Below are positions 8,211 through 16,885 of a stretch of 32,962 bases of DNA, one piece after another. This DNA is from Gemmatimonadaceae bacterium (lineage in GTDB: Bacteria; Gemmatimonadota; Gemmatimonadetes; Gemmatimonadales; Gemmatimonadaceae). A program made the position numbers and the translations under genes. The DNA lies in assembly GCA_036003045.1 (NCBI GenBank), contig DASYSS010000083.1, forward strand, positions 1 through 32,962. The letters are read 5' to 3'. The notes below the pieces were generated by a model. That model did not search any database and was not told the DNA's origin. It saw only the letters and a program-made list of their open reading frames with translations. How positions within the stretch are numbered: position 1 is the stretch's first letter; each line of letters starts with the position of its first letter.

Positions 8211-9467
8211 ATGATGACCCGTCTCGAGCTCTCGATCGCATGGCGTTACATGCGCAGCCGGCGGGGATCCCGCCTGCTCTCGCTCATCAGCACGATCGCG
8301 ATCCTCGGCGTGACGGTGGCGGTGAGCGCGCTCATCGTCATCATCGGCGTGATGGACGGTCTGCAGACGGATCTACGGGAAAAGATCCTGATCGGCAGCC
8401 CGGACATTCGCGTGATGAATTTCGGCGAAGATCTCGTGATGAACGACTGGCATTCGGTGCTGGACAAGGTTCGTCGCCAGAAGGGCGTGGTCGCGGCCGG
8501 GCCGTTCGTGCACACGCAAGCGCTCGTGCTCGCGGGACACCACAAGTACATGGAGGGCGTGTTTGTCGAGGGTCTCCCCCCGGAAGGACCGAACGCGCCC
8601 GAGGTGACGACGATTCGCCAGCGGGCCACGGCCGGCAACTTCCGGTTCGAGACGGCGGACGGGCAGCATCGCGGCGCGGTGCTCGGCTCGAAGCTGGCGG
8701 AAAAGCTCAACGTCACGCCGGGCATCGACTCGATCACCTTGCTCAGCATCGACCAGAAGCACATCGATCCGGTCACCGGGTACCCGACGGCCAAGTCGAT
8801 GCAGCTCGAGGTGACGGGCATCTTCGACACGGGGATGTACGAGTACGACAATTCGTACGTCATCGTCTCGCTCGAGACGGCGCAGCAGCTGGCGCAGCTC
8901 GGCAACGCGGTCACCGGGATCGAAGTCAAGACGCCGACTCGATGGGTGGCTCCGGACATCGCGCAACAGTTGATCGACAGCCTCGGCGCGCTGCGCGTGC
9001 TCGATTGGCATCAGCAGAACAACCAGCTGTTCAGCGCGCTCAAGCTGGAGAAGCTGGGGATGACGGTGATCCTGCTGCTCATCGTGTTGGTTGCCGCCTT
9101 CAACATCATCAGCACGCTGGTCATGGTCGTGACCGACAAGACGCGTGAGATCGGCATTCTGCGGGCGATGGGAATGCCGGCGCGGTCGATTCGGCGCCTG
9201 TTCTTCGCGCAGGGGCTGGTCATCGGCGTGGTCGGGACCGGCGCGGGGCTCGTGGTCGGGTTGGCCGCGGCCATCATCATCGGGCGGAACAAGCTCATCG
9301 CTCTCGACCCGACCATATATTTCATCGATCATTTGCCCGTCGCGACCCAGCCGCTCGATGTGACGCTCATCGTCGTCGCGAGCCTCGCGGTGGCCGCGCT
9401 GGCAACGGTGTATCCCGCGTTGCAGGCAGCTCGCCTGTATCCCGTCGAGGCGATCCGGCACGAATGA
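8211..9467 (+). CDS. lolC: Lipoprotein-releasing ABC transporter permease (LolC/LolE family)
   Basis: Inner-membrane subunit that extracts mature lipoproteins for transfer to the outer membrane. The 418-residue protein has the family layout: one N-terminal membrane helix (about 22-46, with SLISTIAILGVTVAVSAL), a large periplasmic domain (about 47-280) and three C-terminal helices (about 284-307, 330-358, 384-405). The FtsX-type motif VMVVTDKTREIGILRAMG lies between the second and third helices. Only one permease gene is present, so it may act as a homodimer; LolC and LolE cannot be told apart from sequence alone. Two adjacent ATG codons (8211, 8214) are possible starts. It overlaps lolD by ATGA. 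Confidence 0.92.
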   Translation: MMTRLELSIAWRYMRSRRGSRLLSLISTIAILGVTVAVSALIVIIGVMDGLQTDLREKILIGSPDIRVMNFGEDLVMNDWHSVLDKVRRQKGVVAAGPFVHTQALVLAGHHKYMEGVFVEGLPPEGPNAPEVTTIRQRATAGNFRFETADGQHRGAVLGSKLAEKLNVTPGIDSITLLSIDQKHIDPVTGYPTAKSMQLEVTGIFDTGMYEYDNSYVIVSLETAQQLAQLGNAVTGIEVKTPTRWVAPDIAQQLIDSLGALRVLDWHQQNNQLFSALKLEKLGMTVILLLIVLVAAFNIISTLVMVVTDKTREIGILRAMGMPARSIRRLFFAQGLVIGVVGTGAGLVVGLAAAIIIGRNKLIALDPTIYFIDHLPVATQPLDVTLIVVASLAVAALATVYPALQAARLYPVEAIRHE

Positions 9468-10270
9468 TGGTGCTCGAGGCTGTGGACTTGGGGAAGGAAT
9501 ACCGCGGCGGCGACGGCGGCACGATCACCGTCCTCGACGGCGTGAACCTGCAAGTCGCCCGCGGCGAGATGGTGGCCGTGGTCGGGGCGAGCGGTGCGGG
9601 GAAAAGCACGCTTCTGCATCTGCTGGGCGCGCTCGACGAGCCGACGCGCGGCGAGGTCTTCATCAACGGCATCCGATTGCCGGCGTCGCGCGCCCGCGCC
9701 GGGAGTGACGTTTCATCCGAGCGCGGCAGTTCCACTTCAGAGACGCGGGTGAGTCGGTTCCGCGAGCGACGGGCCCGCCGGCGGCTCGCCGGAAAGCGCG
9801 ATCTCGAGGTCTCGTCGCTTCGGAACCGGTCGGTCGGGTTCGTGTTTCAGTTTCATCACTTGTTGCGGGAGTTTACGGCGTTGGAGAATGTCGCGATGCC
9901 CCTTCGCATCGCCGGATGGGACGAGGGTCGCGCGCACAAGCGCGCGGCCGAGTTGCTCGAGCGCGTCGGCCTCGGCGCGCGAATGCAGCATCGGCCATCT
10001 GAGCTGTCAGGAGGAGAGCAGCAGCGCAGCGCCGTGGCGCGCGCGCTGGCCATTGATCCGGCCGTCGTGTTGGCAGACGAGCCGTCGGGCAACCTCGACC
10101 ATATGACGAGCGAACGGCTGCACGACTTGTTCGTCGAGCTTTCGCGCGACCTGGAGATCGCGATGGTGATCGCGACGCACAACAGGTCATTGGCGGCGCG
10201 CGCGGACCGCACCCTGCTGCTGGAGGACGGGCGTCTTACGCCGACCGACGTGCGGGAGGTCGTTCCCTGA
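9464..10270 (+). CDS. lolD: Lipoprotein-releasing ABC transporter ATPase LolD with an insertion
   Basis: ATPase that powers the LolC/E permease encoded just upstream. It has Walker A GASGAGKST (41-49), the Q-loop region FVFQFHHLL with Gln129, the signature LSGGEQQR, Walker B VVLADEPSGNLD and the H-loop VIATHN. At 268 residues it is about 35 longer than usual LolD. The extra length sits between the ING strand (67-69) and LRNR (119-122), roughly residues 74-112: a Ser/Arg-rich, low-complexity stretch where E. coli LolD has only a short helix. The reading frame is intact on both sides, so this is an in-frame insertion. The stop overlaps the start of mcsA by one base (TGATG). Confidence 0.93.
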   Translation: MMVLEAVDLGKEYRGGDGGTITVLDGVNLQVARGEMVAVVGASGAGKSTLLHLLGALDEPTRGEVFINGIRLPASRARAGSDVSSERGSSTSETRVSRFRERRARRRLAGKRDLEVSSLRNRSVGFVFQFHHLLREFTALENVAMPLRIAGWDEGRAHKRAAELLERVGLGARMQHRPSELSGGEQQRSAVARALAIDPAVVLADEPSGNLDHMTSERLHDLFVELSRDLEIAMVIATHNRSLAARADRTLLLEDGRLTPTDVREVVP

Positions 10271-10764
10271 TGGTCTGCGACGTTTGCAAAGAGCGGGACG
10301 CGGCGGTGCATCTGACGACGATCGAAGACAATGCCGTGCACCAGCTGCATCTCTGTGAAAAGTGCGCGGCGGAGCGCGGCGTCGAGACGCCGGCGGCGGC
10401 GCCCAATCACCCGCTGGGTGAGTTCCTGCACGACGTGCAGCAGCAGGTCGCGCTCACCGGGCTGACGTCCGGCGAATCGCCGCGGTGCCCGTTTTGCAAC
10501 ACGACCATGGCGGATTTTCGCACCACGGGCCGGTGGGGATGCGCGCGGTGCTACTCGAATTTCGAGGCGGGGATCCGAGAGCTGTTGCGGCGCGTCCAGG
10601 GCAACCACCGGCACGTAGGGCGGGTGTATCGGCCGCCGGTCGGCGAAGCGCTCGAGCGCGTCGCGGCGATCGGCGAACTTCGTGAGCGGCTTCGTCGGGC
10701 GATCGAAAGCGAGCAATTCGAGCTCGCGGCGGATCTGCGCGACAAGATTCGGGTGATGGAATGA
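10270..10764 (+). CDS. mcsA: McsA-like zinc-binding activator of McsB (UvrB/UvrC motif)
   Basis: A 164-residue protein with two zinc sites, CxxC pairs at Cys3/6 with Cys29/32 and Cys73/76 with Cys91/94, and a C-terminal UVR motif (ELRERLRRAIESEQFELAADLRDKI is split here as ELRERLRRAI then FELAADLRDKI, about 138-162). This is the layout of McsA, which in Firmicutes binds and activates the arginine kinase McsB and responds to metal or thiol stress. The gene starts on the lolD stop and overlaps mcsB by ATGA. The neighbouring mcsB and clpC make the assignment strong, although its activity outside Firmicutes is inferred. Confidence 0.9.
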   Translation: MVCDVCKERDAAVHLTTIEDNAVHQLHLCEKCAAERGVETPAAAPNHPLGEFLHDVQQQVALTGLTSGESPRCPFCNTTMADFRTTGRWGCARCYSNFEAGIRELLRRVQGNHRHVGRVYRPPVGEALERVAAIGELRERLRRAIESEQFELAADLRDKIRVME

Positions 10765-11852
10765 CGGTGGATCTTTCGTTGCTGCCCGACGGCGGCGTCG
10801 GTTGGCTGGACGCGTCGGGGAAGAATTCGGACATCGTGTTGTCGACGCGCATTCGCCTGGCGCGAAACGTCGAGGGCTACGCCTTTACCGGTCGGGCGCG
10901 CGACGGCGAGCGGCTTCGCGTGCTCTCGCAGGTGCGCGAGGCGGTGACGTCGATCCCGGCGATGAGCGATTCGGTCATGTACCGCCTCGACGAGCTGCCG
11001 TCGACGGCTCGATCATTGTTGCACGAACGCCACCTGGTGAGCAAGGAGCTCGCGGGGCTGGAGCCGCCGCACCCGCTTCGCACGGGGGCCGCGGTCTTTT
11101 TGGCCGACGGCCTCGGCGTCATGGTGAACGAGGAGGATCATCTTCGCCTCCAATCGCTGCGCTCGGGATTTGCATTACAAGAAGCGTACGCCGCGATCGA
11201 CAAGCTGGATCGCGAGTTGGGCGCACGGGTGCCCTACTCGTACCACGGAGAATTCGGCTTTCTAACCGCATGTCCGACCAACGTGGGTACCGGCCTCCGG
11301 GGCTCCGTCCTCATTCACCTGCCCGGTCTCGTTCTCACCAAAGAGATCGCCAAGGTGCTCAACAGCCTTCAGCAGATGGGGCTGACCTACCGGGGACTAT
11401 ATGGGGAGGGAAGCGAGGTCGTTGGCAACTTCTTCCAGATCTCCAACCAGACCACGTTGGGACGGTCGGAGGAGGAATTGCTCGACCAACTGTTGCGCGT
11501 GGTCGGTCACGTCGTCGAACGAGAGGCGGAAGCTCGCCGTGTTCTGCTACGAGACGCGGGTTATATTATCGAGGACAAGCTTTGGCGCGCATACGGCACG
11601 CTTCGATACGCACGCAGCCTCACTTTCGACGAGGCGATGAATTACCTCAGCGGCGTTCGGCTGGCTGTCGGGCTGAAACTGATCTCCTCGCTAAGTGTAT
11701 ATACCCTCAACAAGCTCCTGATCTTTTCGCAGGCCGCACACCTGGCGTACGCAGAAGGCGGTGGCCGGGCGTTGACGGAAAGCGAAACCAACTTGGCGCG
11801 CGCGCGGTACGTGCGACGAGCGCTGGAAGATGAAACGGGCTCTGTTGGGTGA
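10761..11852 (+). CDS. mcsB: Protein arginine kinase McsB
   Basis: Phosphagen-kinase-fold enzyme that phosphorylates arginine residues on proteins, marking them for ClpC-ClpP degradation. The 363-residue protein shows LSTRIRLARN (27-36), NEEDHLR (123-129), the CPTNVGTGLRG loop with Cys171, and GEGSE (215-219) followed by SNQTTLG. There is no N-terminal creatine-kinase domain, as expected for McsB. The C-terminal position where Firmicutes McsB carries the phosphoarginine-sensing RDxxRA motif appears to read TNLARA (343-348), so allosteric control may differ (alignment by eye). It is coupled to mcsA by ATGA, and a hairpin covers its stop codon before clpC. Confidence 0.94.
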   Translation: MTVDLSLLPDGGVGWLDASGKNSDIVLSTRIRLARNVEGYAFTGRARDGERLRVLSQVREAVTSIPAMSDSVMYRLDELPSTARSLLHERHLVSKELAGLEPPHPLRTGAAVFLADGLGVMVNEEDHLRLQSLRSGFALQEAYAAIDKLDRELGARVPYSYHGEFGFLTACPTNVGTGLRGSVLIHLPGLVLTKEIAKVLNSLQQMGLTYRGLYGEGSEVVGNFFQISNQTTLGRSEEELLDQLLRVVGHVVEREAEARRVLLRDAGYIIEDKLWRAYGTLRYARSLTFDEAMNYLSGVRLAVGLKLISSLSVYTLNKLLIFSQAAHLAYAEGGGRALTESETNLARARYVRRALEDETGSVG

Positions 11853-11867
11853 CCATGGCGGTCACCC
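11847..11867 (+). promoter_or_regulatory. Perfect hairpin over the mcsB stop, upstream of clpC
   Basis: GGGTGACC (11847-11854) and GGTCACCC (11860-11867) form a perfect 8-bp stem with a 5-nt ATGGC loop. The mcsB stop TGA (11850-11852) lies in the left arm, and the clpC ribosome-binding site GAGGGG (11874-11879) begins 6 nt after the right arm. No T run follows, so it is not a normal terminator. It could tune clpC translation, protect RNA ends after processing, or act as a palindromic operator. The role is inferred from position only. Confidence 0.5.
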
Positions 11868-11882
11868 CGATGTGAGGGGAAA

Positions 11883-14372
11883 ATGAACGGCTATAACTTC
11901 ACCGAGCGTGTACGCAAGGTCCTCGCAATGGCCCGCGAGGAAGCCGCGCGTCTGCACCACGAGTACGTGGGCACCGAGCACATTCTGCTCGGGTTGATTC
12001 GCGAAGGTGAAGGAGTCGCCGCCCAGGTGCTCCAGAACCTCAGCGTCGAGCTGGACGACATCCAGCAGAAGATCGAGGAGACGGTCAAGAAGGGCAAAGC
12101 CGGGCAGACCACCGGCCCCGATCTCCCGTATACGTCGCGCGCCAAGAAGGTCCTCGAATTGGCGATGGCCGAAGCGCGCGACCTCAATCACAGCTACGTC
12201 GGAACCGAACACCTCCTCCTTGGGCTTCTCCGTGAGGAAAAGGGGATTGCGGCGCAAGTGTTGACCGATGCGGGCGTCAATTTGGACGCCGCCCGCGCCG
12301 AGACACTGCGCATCCTCGGCACGGAGATGCCTCAGGGAGGCGGCCAGCAACCCGCGGGCACCGCGCCCGCGCAGACCCCGCCGAAGGGCGAGAAGAAGTC
12401 CAAGACGCCGGCGCTCGATCACTTCTGCCGCGATCTCACGCAGCTCGCGGCCGAAGGACAGCTCGATCCGACGATCGGACGCTCGAAAGAAATCCAGCGC
12501 GTGATGGAAGTGCTCACGCGCCGCAAGAAGAACAATCCGGTGCTCATCGGCGAACCAGGCGTCGGCAAGACGGCGATCGTCGAGGGACTCGCGCAGCTCA
12601 TCGCCAACGGCGAGTGCCCCGAGTCGCTCCGCGACCATCGCGTCCTGTCGCTCGACATGGCCGCCGTCATCGCCGGCACGAAGTATCGCGGCCAGTTCGA
12701 GGAGCGCCTCAAGGCCGTGATGAACGAGATCGCGCAGAACAAGCAGATCATCCTGTTCATCGACGAGCTGCACACGCTCGTCGGCGCGGGTGCTGCCGAA
12801 GGAGCGATCGACGCGTCCAACATGTTGAAGCCTGCGTTGGCACGCGGAGAATTGCAGTGCGTCGGTGCGTCGACGCTCAACGAGTATCGTAAATACATCG
12901 AGAAGGACGGCGCGCTCGAGCGTCGCTTCCAGACCGTGATCGTGGATCCGCCGTCGGTCGATGAGACCGTCGAGATCCTGCGTGGCCTCCGCAAGAAGTA
13001 CGAGGACCACCACAAGGTCACGATCCCGGACATCACGCTCGTTTCGGCGTCGAAGCTCTCGGAGCGCTACATCACCGACCGGTTCCTGCCCGACAAAGCG
13101 ATCGACGTGATCGACGAGGCGGGTGCACGGGCGCGCCTTGCTGCCCAGGCGCCGCCGCCGGAAGTCGCGGCGCTCAAGGCCGATCTCGAGAAGGTGAACA
13201 CGGAAAAAGAAGCTGCCGTCCGCGACCAGAACTTCGAGCGCGCCGCGTCGCTGCGCGACAAGGAACGCGAGATTCAGGGCGGCATCAAGCAGAAGCAGGC
13301 CGAGTGGGAAGCGCGGCGGCAGTCGCACCGTCCCGTGCTCGGCGAGGAGGAAATCGCGTTCATCGTCAGCCGGTGGACGGGAATTCCCGTGACGCGCCTG
13401 CAAGAGGCCGAGACCTCACGGCTGCTTCGAATGGAAGACGAGCTTCACGAGACCGTGATCGGCCAGGACGAGGCGATCAAGGCGATCTCGAAAGCGATCC
13501 GCCGCAGCCGCGCGGGACTCAAGGATCCGCGGCGGCCGATCGGGAGCTTCGTGTTCTCTGGCCCGACAGGCGTCGGCAAAACGGAGTTGGCTCGCGCGCT
13601 GGCGAAGTTCCTGTTCGCCGACGAGAGCGCTCTGATCCGCGTCGACATGAGCGAATACATGGAGAAGTTCTCCGTGTCGCGTCTCATCGGCGCCCCCCCG
13701 GGCTACGTCGGCTACGAGGATTCGGGCACGCTCACGAAGGCCGTGCGTCGCAAGCCGTACAGCGTGATCCTGCTCGACGAGATCGAGAAGGCGCACCCGG
13801 ACGTGTTCAACATCCTGCTGCAGGTGCTGGATGAAGGGCACCTCACCGACAACTACGGCCGCGTCATCGACTTCAAGAATACGGTCGTGATCATGACGTC
13901 GAACGTCGGCGCGCGTGATCTGAGCAAGTCGAAGGCGCTCGGCTTCACGTCGGGCGACGACAAGGCGAATTGGGAGCGGCGCGCCGAAAAGGTGCGGGAC
14001 GAGTTGAAGAACGTGTTCAACCCGGAATTCCTGAACCGCCTCGACGACGTGATCGTGTTCCACCCGCTCAGCCGCGAGCACATCGCCTCGATCGTGGGCG
14101 TGCTGCTCAAGGACATTCGCCGCCGGCTGTCCGAGGAGGATCTCAGCCTCCGCCTGACCGAGACGGCGACCGACTTCCTCGTGAAGCACGGGTACGACGA
14201 GCAGTATGGCGCGCGCCCGCTCAAGCGGGCGATTCAGAAGTTCATCGAGGACCCGCTGTCGGAAAAGATTCTGATGGGCGAGTTCTCACGCGGCGACGAG
14301 CTGGAGGTCGATGCCGCGGCCGACGGCGAGCACCTGGACTTCCGCGTACTGACCGGCTCGACACAAGCGTAA
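11883..14372 (+). CDS. clpC: ATP-dependent Clp protease ATP-binding subunit ClpC
   Basis: Hexameric AAA+ unfoldase that feeds substrates to ClpP. The 829-residue protein has two N-terminal Clp-N repeats (about 1-150, with [10 protein letters not shown] and [10 protein letters not shown]) and a Pro/Gln-rich linker. AAA1 carries Walker A GEPGVGKT (223-230) and Walker [11 protein letters not shown] ClpC-type middle domain with a UVR-like motif ([15 protein letters not shown]) follows, then AAA2 with GPTGVGKT (560-567) and [13 protein letters not shown]. The short middle domain fits ClpC rather than ClpB. The GAGGGG ribosome-binding site lies 3 nt before the ATG. It stands directly after mcsA-mcsB, as in Firmicutes, but no ctsR repressor is present in the window. 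A strong terminator follows. Confidence 0.96.
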   Translation: MNGYNFTERVRKVLAMAREEAARLHHEYVGTEHILLGLIREGEGVAAQVLQNLSVELDDIQQKIEETVKKGKAGQTTGPDLPYTSRAKKVLELAMAEARDLNHSYVGTEHLLLGLLREEKGIAAQVLTDAGVNLDAARAETLRILGTEMPQGGGQQPAGTAPAQTPPKGEKKSKTPALDHFCRDLTQLAAEGQLDPTIGRSKEIQRVMEVLTRRKKNNPVLIGEPGVGKTAIVEGLAQLIANGECPESLRDHRVLSLDMAAVIAGTKYRGQFEERLKAVMNEIAQNKQIILFIDELHTLVGAGAAEGAIDASNMLKPALARGELQCVGASTLNEYRKYIEKDGALERRFQTVIVDPPSVDETVEILRGLRKKYEDHHKVTIPDITLVSASKLSERYITDRFLPDKAIDVIDEAGARARLAAQAPPPEVAALKADLEKVNTEKEAAVRDQNFERAASLRDKEREIQGGIKQKQAEWEARRQSHRPVLGEEEIAFIVSRWTGIPVTRLQEAETSRLLRMEDELHETVIGQDEAIKAISKAIRRSRAGLKDPRRPIGSFVFSGPTGVGKTELARALAKFLFADESALIRVDMSEYMEKFSVSRLIGAPPGYVGYEDSGTLTKAVRRKPYSVILLDEIEKAHPDVFNILLQVLDEGHLTDNYGRVIDFKNTVVIMTSNVGARDLSKSKALGFTSGDDKANWERRAEKVRDELKNVFNPEFLNRLDDVIVFHPLSREHIASIVGVLLKDIRRRLSEEDLSLRLTETATDFLVKHGYDEQYGARPLKRAIQKFIEDPLSEKILMGEFSRGDELEVDAAADGEHLDFRVLTGSTQA

Positions 14373-14387
14373 AGAAATTCAAGCCTT

Positions 14388-14435
14388 GCACCCGGCAGGT
14401 GCCCGCTATTTGCGGGACCTGACCGGGTGCTTTTT
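14388..14435 (+). terminator. Strong intrinsic terminator after clpC
   Basis: A long GC-rich hairpin in which the outer arms GCACCCGG (14388-14395) and CCGGGTGC (14423-14430), plus inner CAGGT..CCCG pairing with CGGG..ACCTG, enclose a TATTTG-type loop. It is followed at once by TTTTT. It ends the prfB-to-clpC transcript 18 bases before the bamA start. Confidence 0.93.
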
Positions 14436-14438
14436 GTG

Positions 14439-14444
14439 TATATT
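14439..14444 (+). promoter_or_regulatory. Candidate -10 element for bamA (possibly leaderless)
   Basis: TATATT stands right after the clpC terminator and 8 nt before the bamA ATG. A start site 6-8 nt downstream would fall at or within two bases of the ATG, and no Shine-Dalgarno sequence is present between. No convincing -35 hexamer is found; the best match (CTGACC, 14419-14424) is only 14 nt upstream and lies inside the terminator stem. Confidence 0.45.
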
Positions 14445-14452
14445 GCGGGATT

Positions 14453-16870
14453 ATGCGACGTGCGCGTCTCCTAGCCAGTTTGATCGGCGTGGTCGTGGCC
14501 GTTCCGGCCGTCCGCGCCCAACAGCCGTCTACCGGCACGACCGGAACCTGCGCGACCCCCGACAGCGTGGCATTTCGCGGCCTGTCGCGGATTCCGGAAG
14601 CCGACGTCAGGTCGGATATCGGGATCCAACCCAAGACCGCGATCAGCAGCCGGGTCGTCACGCAGGCGCTCAAGAACCTCTACGCCACGAACAACTTCGA
14701 GCCGAACGGAACCGCCACGTGCGAGACCATCGACGGCAAGACCGTCCTGGTCTTCAACCTGACGGAGCGCCGGATTCTCAGCGAGGTATCGGTGGTCGGC
14801 GCCAACAAGGTGTCGCCATCGTCGGTGAAGGACCGGGTGGACATCCTGATCGGGAAGCCGATCAACCCAGCCCAGGTGGCGAAGGACGTCGCGCGGATCG
14901 ACTCGCTCTATCAAGCCGAGGGGTATTTCCTGGCCAAAGTGGTCGTGGACACCGTCAAGGACGGGGCCGCGACCACTCTCGTTTTCAGGATCGACGAAGG
15001 GCGACGCCTGGCGATCTCGGGTGTCCAGGTCGAAGGAAACAAGGCGCTTTCCGCCAAAGAGATCGTGGGCGCGATGAGCACCAGCCCCGAGGGCTTTTTC
15101 TGGTGGAAGAAGGGTGAGTTCGACCAGGACAAGTTCAACGAAGACATCTCGAAGTCGATCCCGCAGCTCTACGCGGCACACGGCTACATCGACGCGCAGG
15201 TGGTGAAGGACACCCTGATCGTCGACCGGAAAGAGGGAAAAGCCCTCGTGCGGCTGACGGTGCAGGAAGGACCGCAGTACCGCATCGGCAGCTTCGAGGT
15301 CAACGGTTCGAAAGTCTTCTCGAGCGACCAGCTCGCGCTGTTCTATCCCTTCGGTCCGCGCAGCAAGACGATGGGCGAAGCCGTGAAGGGGCTCGTCGGC
15401 CGCGGCGCGCAGAAGGGCGTCTTCGACCAGTCGGCGTGGGACGCCGCCACGGACCGCGTCCGCGACGCCTATGAAGATCAGGGTTACATCTACGCGACCA
15501 TCGCCCCCGTCGTGGAGCGCCGCAAGGCGGGCCCCGACTCGGTCCCGACCGTCGACCTGCGCTGGGAAATCGACGAGCGGACGCCGGCCATCATCAACCG
15601 CGTAGACATCCTCGGCAACGACGTCACGACCGAGACGTGTATTCGCGACCAGCTGTTCGTCGTGCCGGGCGACGTGTTCAACAAGCAGCGCTTCATCGAC
15701 AGCTATCGCAACATCGCCAACCTCGGGTTCTTCGAGCAGGACATGCCGGTGCCCGAGACGCGCCCGATCAACGACAAGGGCGACATCGATCTGATCTTCC
15801 ACGTCAAAGAGAAGCGCACCGGAAACGTGAACTTCGGCGCCTCGGTGGGTCAGGGAACCGGCGTCGGCGGATTCATCGGGTTCGACCAGCCGAACCTCTT
15901 CGGCGAGTGCAAGCGCGGCTCGCTGCAGTGGCAGTTCGGCCAGTACATCAGAGATTTCTCGCTGAGCTACAGCGATCCGCGCATCAAACAGTCGAACGTG
16001 TCCGGGACCATCTCGGCGTACCACCAGCAGTCCCGCTTCATCATCCGCGACATCGGCCAGTCGGTCACGACGGGTGGCCAGCTGCAGTTCGGCTTCCCGG
16101 TGTTCAACTCGCGGTCGACGCGGTTTTACACGAGCTACGGCGGTGAGCACGTGAAATACGGCGGCGACGGCTTGGTCGCCACCATCCAATGCAACGGCTG
16201 CTTCCGATCGACTCTGGGAATGCAGCTCGACCACGACACGCGATTGGGAATGCCGTTCCCCGTGGCCGGTGTGCACGAGAACCTCTCGCTGCAACTGAAC
16301 GGCGGACCGCTGGGCGGCACGGCGAGCTTCCAGCGCATGACGGCGGAGATGCACGGCTACACGCCGATCGCGACGCTTGGCAAGGCGATCGGGGCGGAGC
16401 CGGCGCAGGTGGTCTTCGGTCTGACGGCGCGGGCCGGCGCGGTGTTCGGCGATCCGGGTCCGTTCTTCGTCTCGCAGTCGTTCAGCATGGGCGGCGTGCA
16501 GTACGGCGAGCCGCTCCGCGGCTATCCGGAGTTCTCGATCACTCCGTTCGGCTACCTGCCGAACGCCGATCAGCTTCAGGCACAGCGGACGTCCTTCGGC
16601 AACGCATTCTTCCGGGGGACGGCGGAGCTTGGGATCCGCATGAATCAGCAGCTCTACTTCGACGCCTTCTACGACGCCGGGAACCTCTGGGAGCGTCCGC
16701 GCGATTTCGACCCGACCCAGCTGTTCCGGGGTGCGGGCGTCGGTGCGTCGCTGGTGACGCCACTGGGTCCTCTCGGAGTCGATTTTGGATACGGGTTCGA
16801 CAAGACCAACGCGGCGGGGCAGCCTGCGCCGGGCTGGCAAGTGCACTTCAAGTTCGGGAACATCTTCTAA
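14453..16870 (+). CDS. bamA: Outer membrane protein assembly factor BamA
   Basis: Omp85-family barrel that inserts beta-barrel proteins into the outer membrane. The 805-residue protein starts with a signal peptide (LLASLIGVVVAVPAVRAQ). A run of POTRA domains follows (about 35-450, with repeated patterns such as ISEVSVVGANKV-like and ISGVQVEGNKALS strands). The C-terminal 16-strand barrel carries the conserved loop-6 motif as LRGYPE (688-693) and ends in the beta-signal VHFKFGNIF with a terminal Phe. Cys pairs (such as CNGC in the barrel) are a small oddity. A new transcription unit probably begins here, after the clpC terminator. Skp follows 15 bases downstream, the usual order. Confidence 0.96.
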   Translation: MRRARLLASLIGVVVAVPAVRAQQPSTGTTGTCATPDSVAFRGLSRIPEADVRSDIGIQPKTAISSRVVTQALKNLYATNNFEPNGTATCETIDGKTVLVFNLTERRILSEVSVVGANKVSPSSVKDRVDILIGKPINPAQVAKDVARIDSLYQAEGYFLAKVVVDTVKDGAATTLVFRIDEGRRLAISGVQVEGNKALSAKEIVGAMSTSPEGFFWWKKGEFDQDKFNEDISKSIPQLYAAHGYIDAQVVKDTLIVDRKEGKALVRLTVQEGPQYRIGSFEVNGSKVFSSDQLALFYPFGPRSKTMGEAVKGLVGRGAQKGVFDQSAWDAATDRVRDAYEDQGYIYATIAPVVERRKAGPDSVPTVDLRWEIDERTPAIINRVDILGNDVTTETCIRDQLFVVPGDVFNKQRFIDSYRNIANLGFFEQDMPVPETRPINDKGDIDLIFHVKEKRTGNVNFGASVGQGTGVGGFIGFDQPNLFGECKRGSLQWQFGQYIRDFSLSYSDPRIKQSNVSGTISAYHQQSRFIIRDIGQSVTTGGQLQFGFPVFNSRSTRFYTSYGGEHVKYGGDGLVATIQCNGCFRSTLGMQLDHDTRLGMPFPVAGVHENLSLQLNGGPLGGTASFQRMTAEMHGYTPIATLGKAIGAEPAQVVFGLTARAGAVFGDPGPFFVSQSFSMGGVQYGEPLRGYPEFSITPFGYLPNADQLQAQRTSFGNAFFRGTAELGIRMNQQLYFDAFYDAGNLWERPRDFDPTQLFRGAGVGASLVTPLGPLGVDFGYGFDKTNAAGQPAPGWQVHFKFGNIF

Positions 16871-16885
16871 AAAGTGAGTTTTCTA

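Noticed and set aside
11862-16846. Very long open frames on the minus strand opposite clpC and bamA (over 500 and nearly 800 codons)
   Set aside because: They are mirror images of strongly conserved + strand genes in GC-rich DNA; their translations are Arg/His/Asp/Leu-rich, show no domain and would lie fully antisense.
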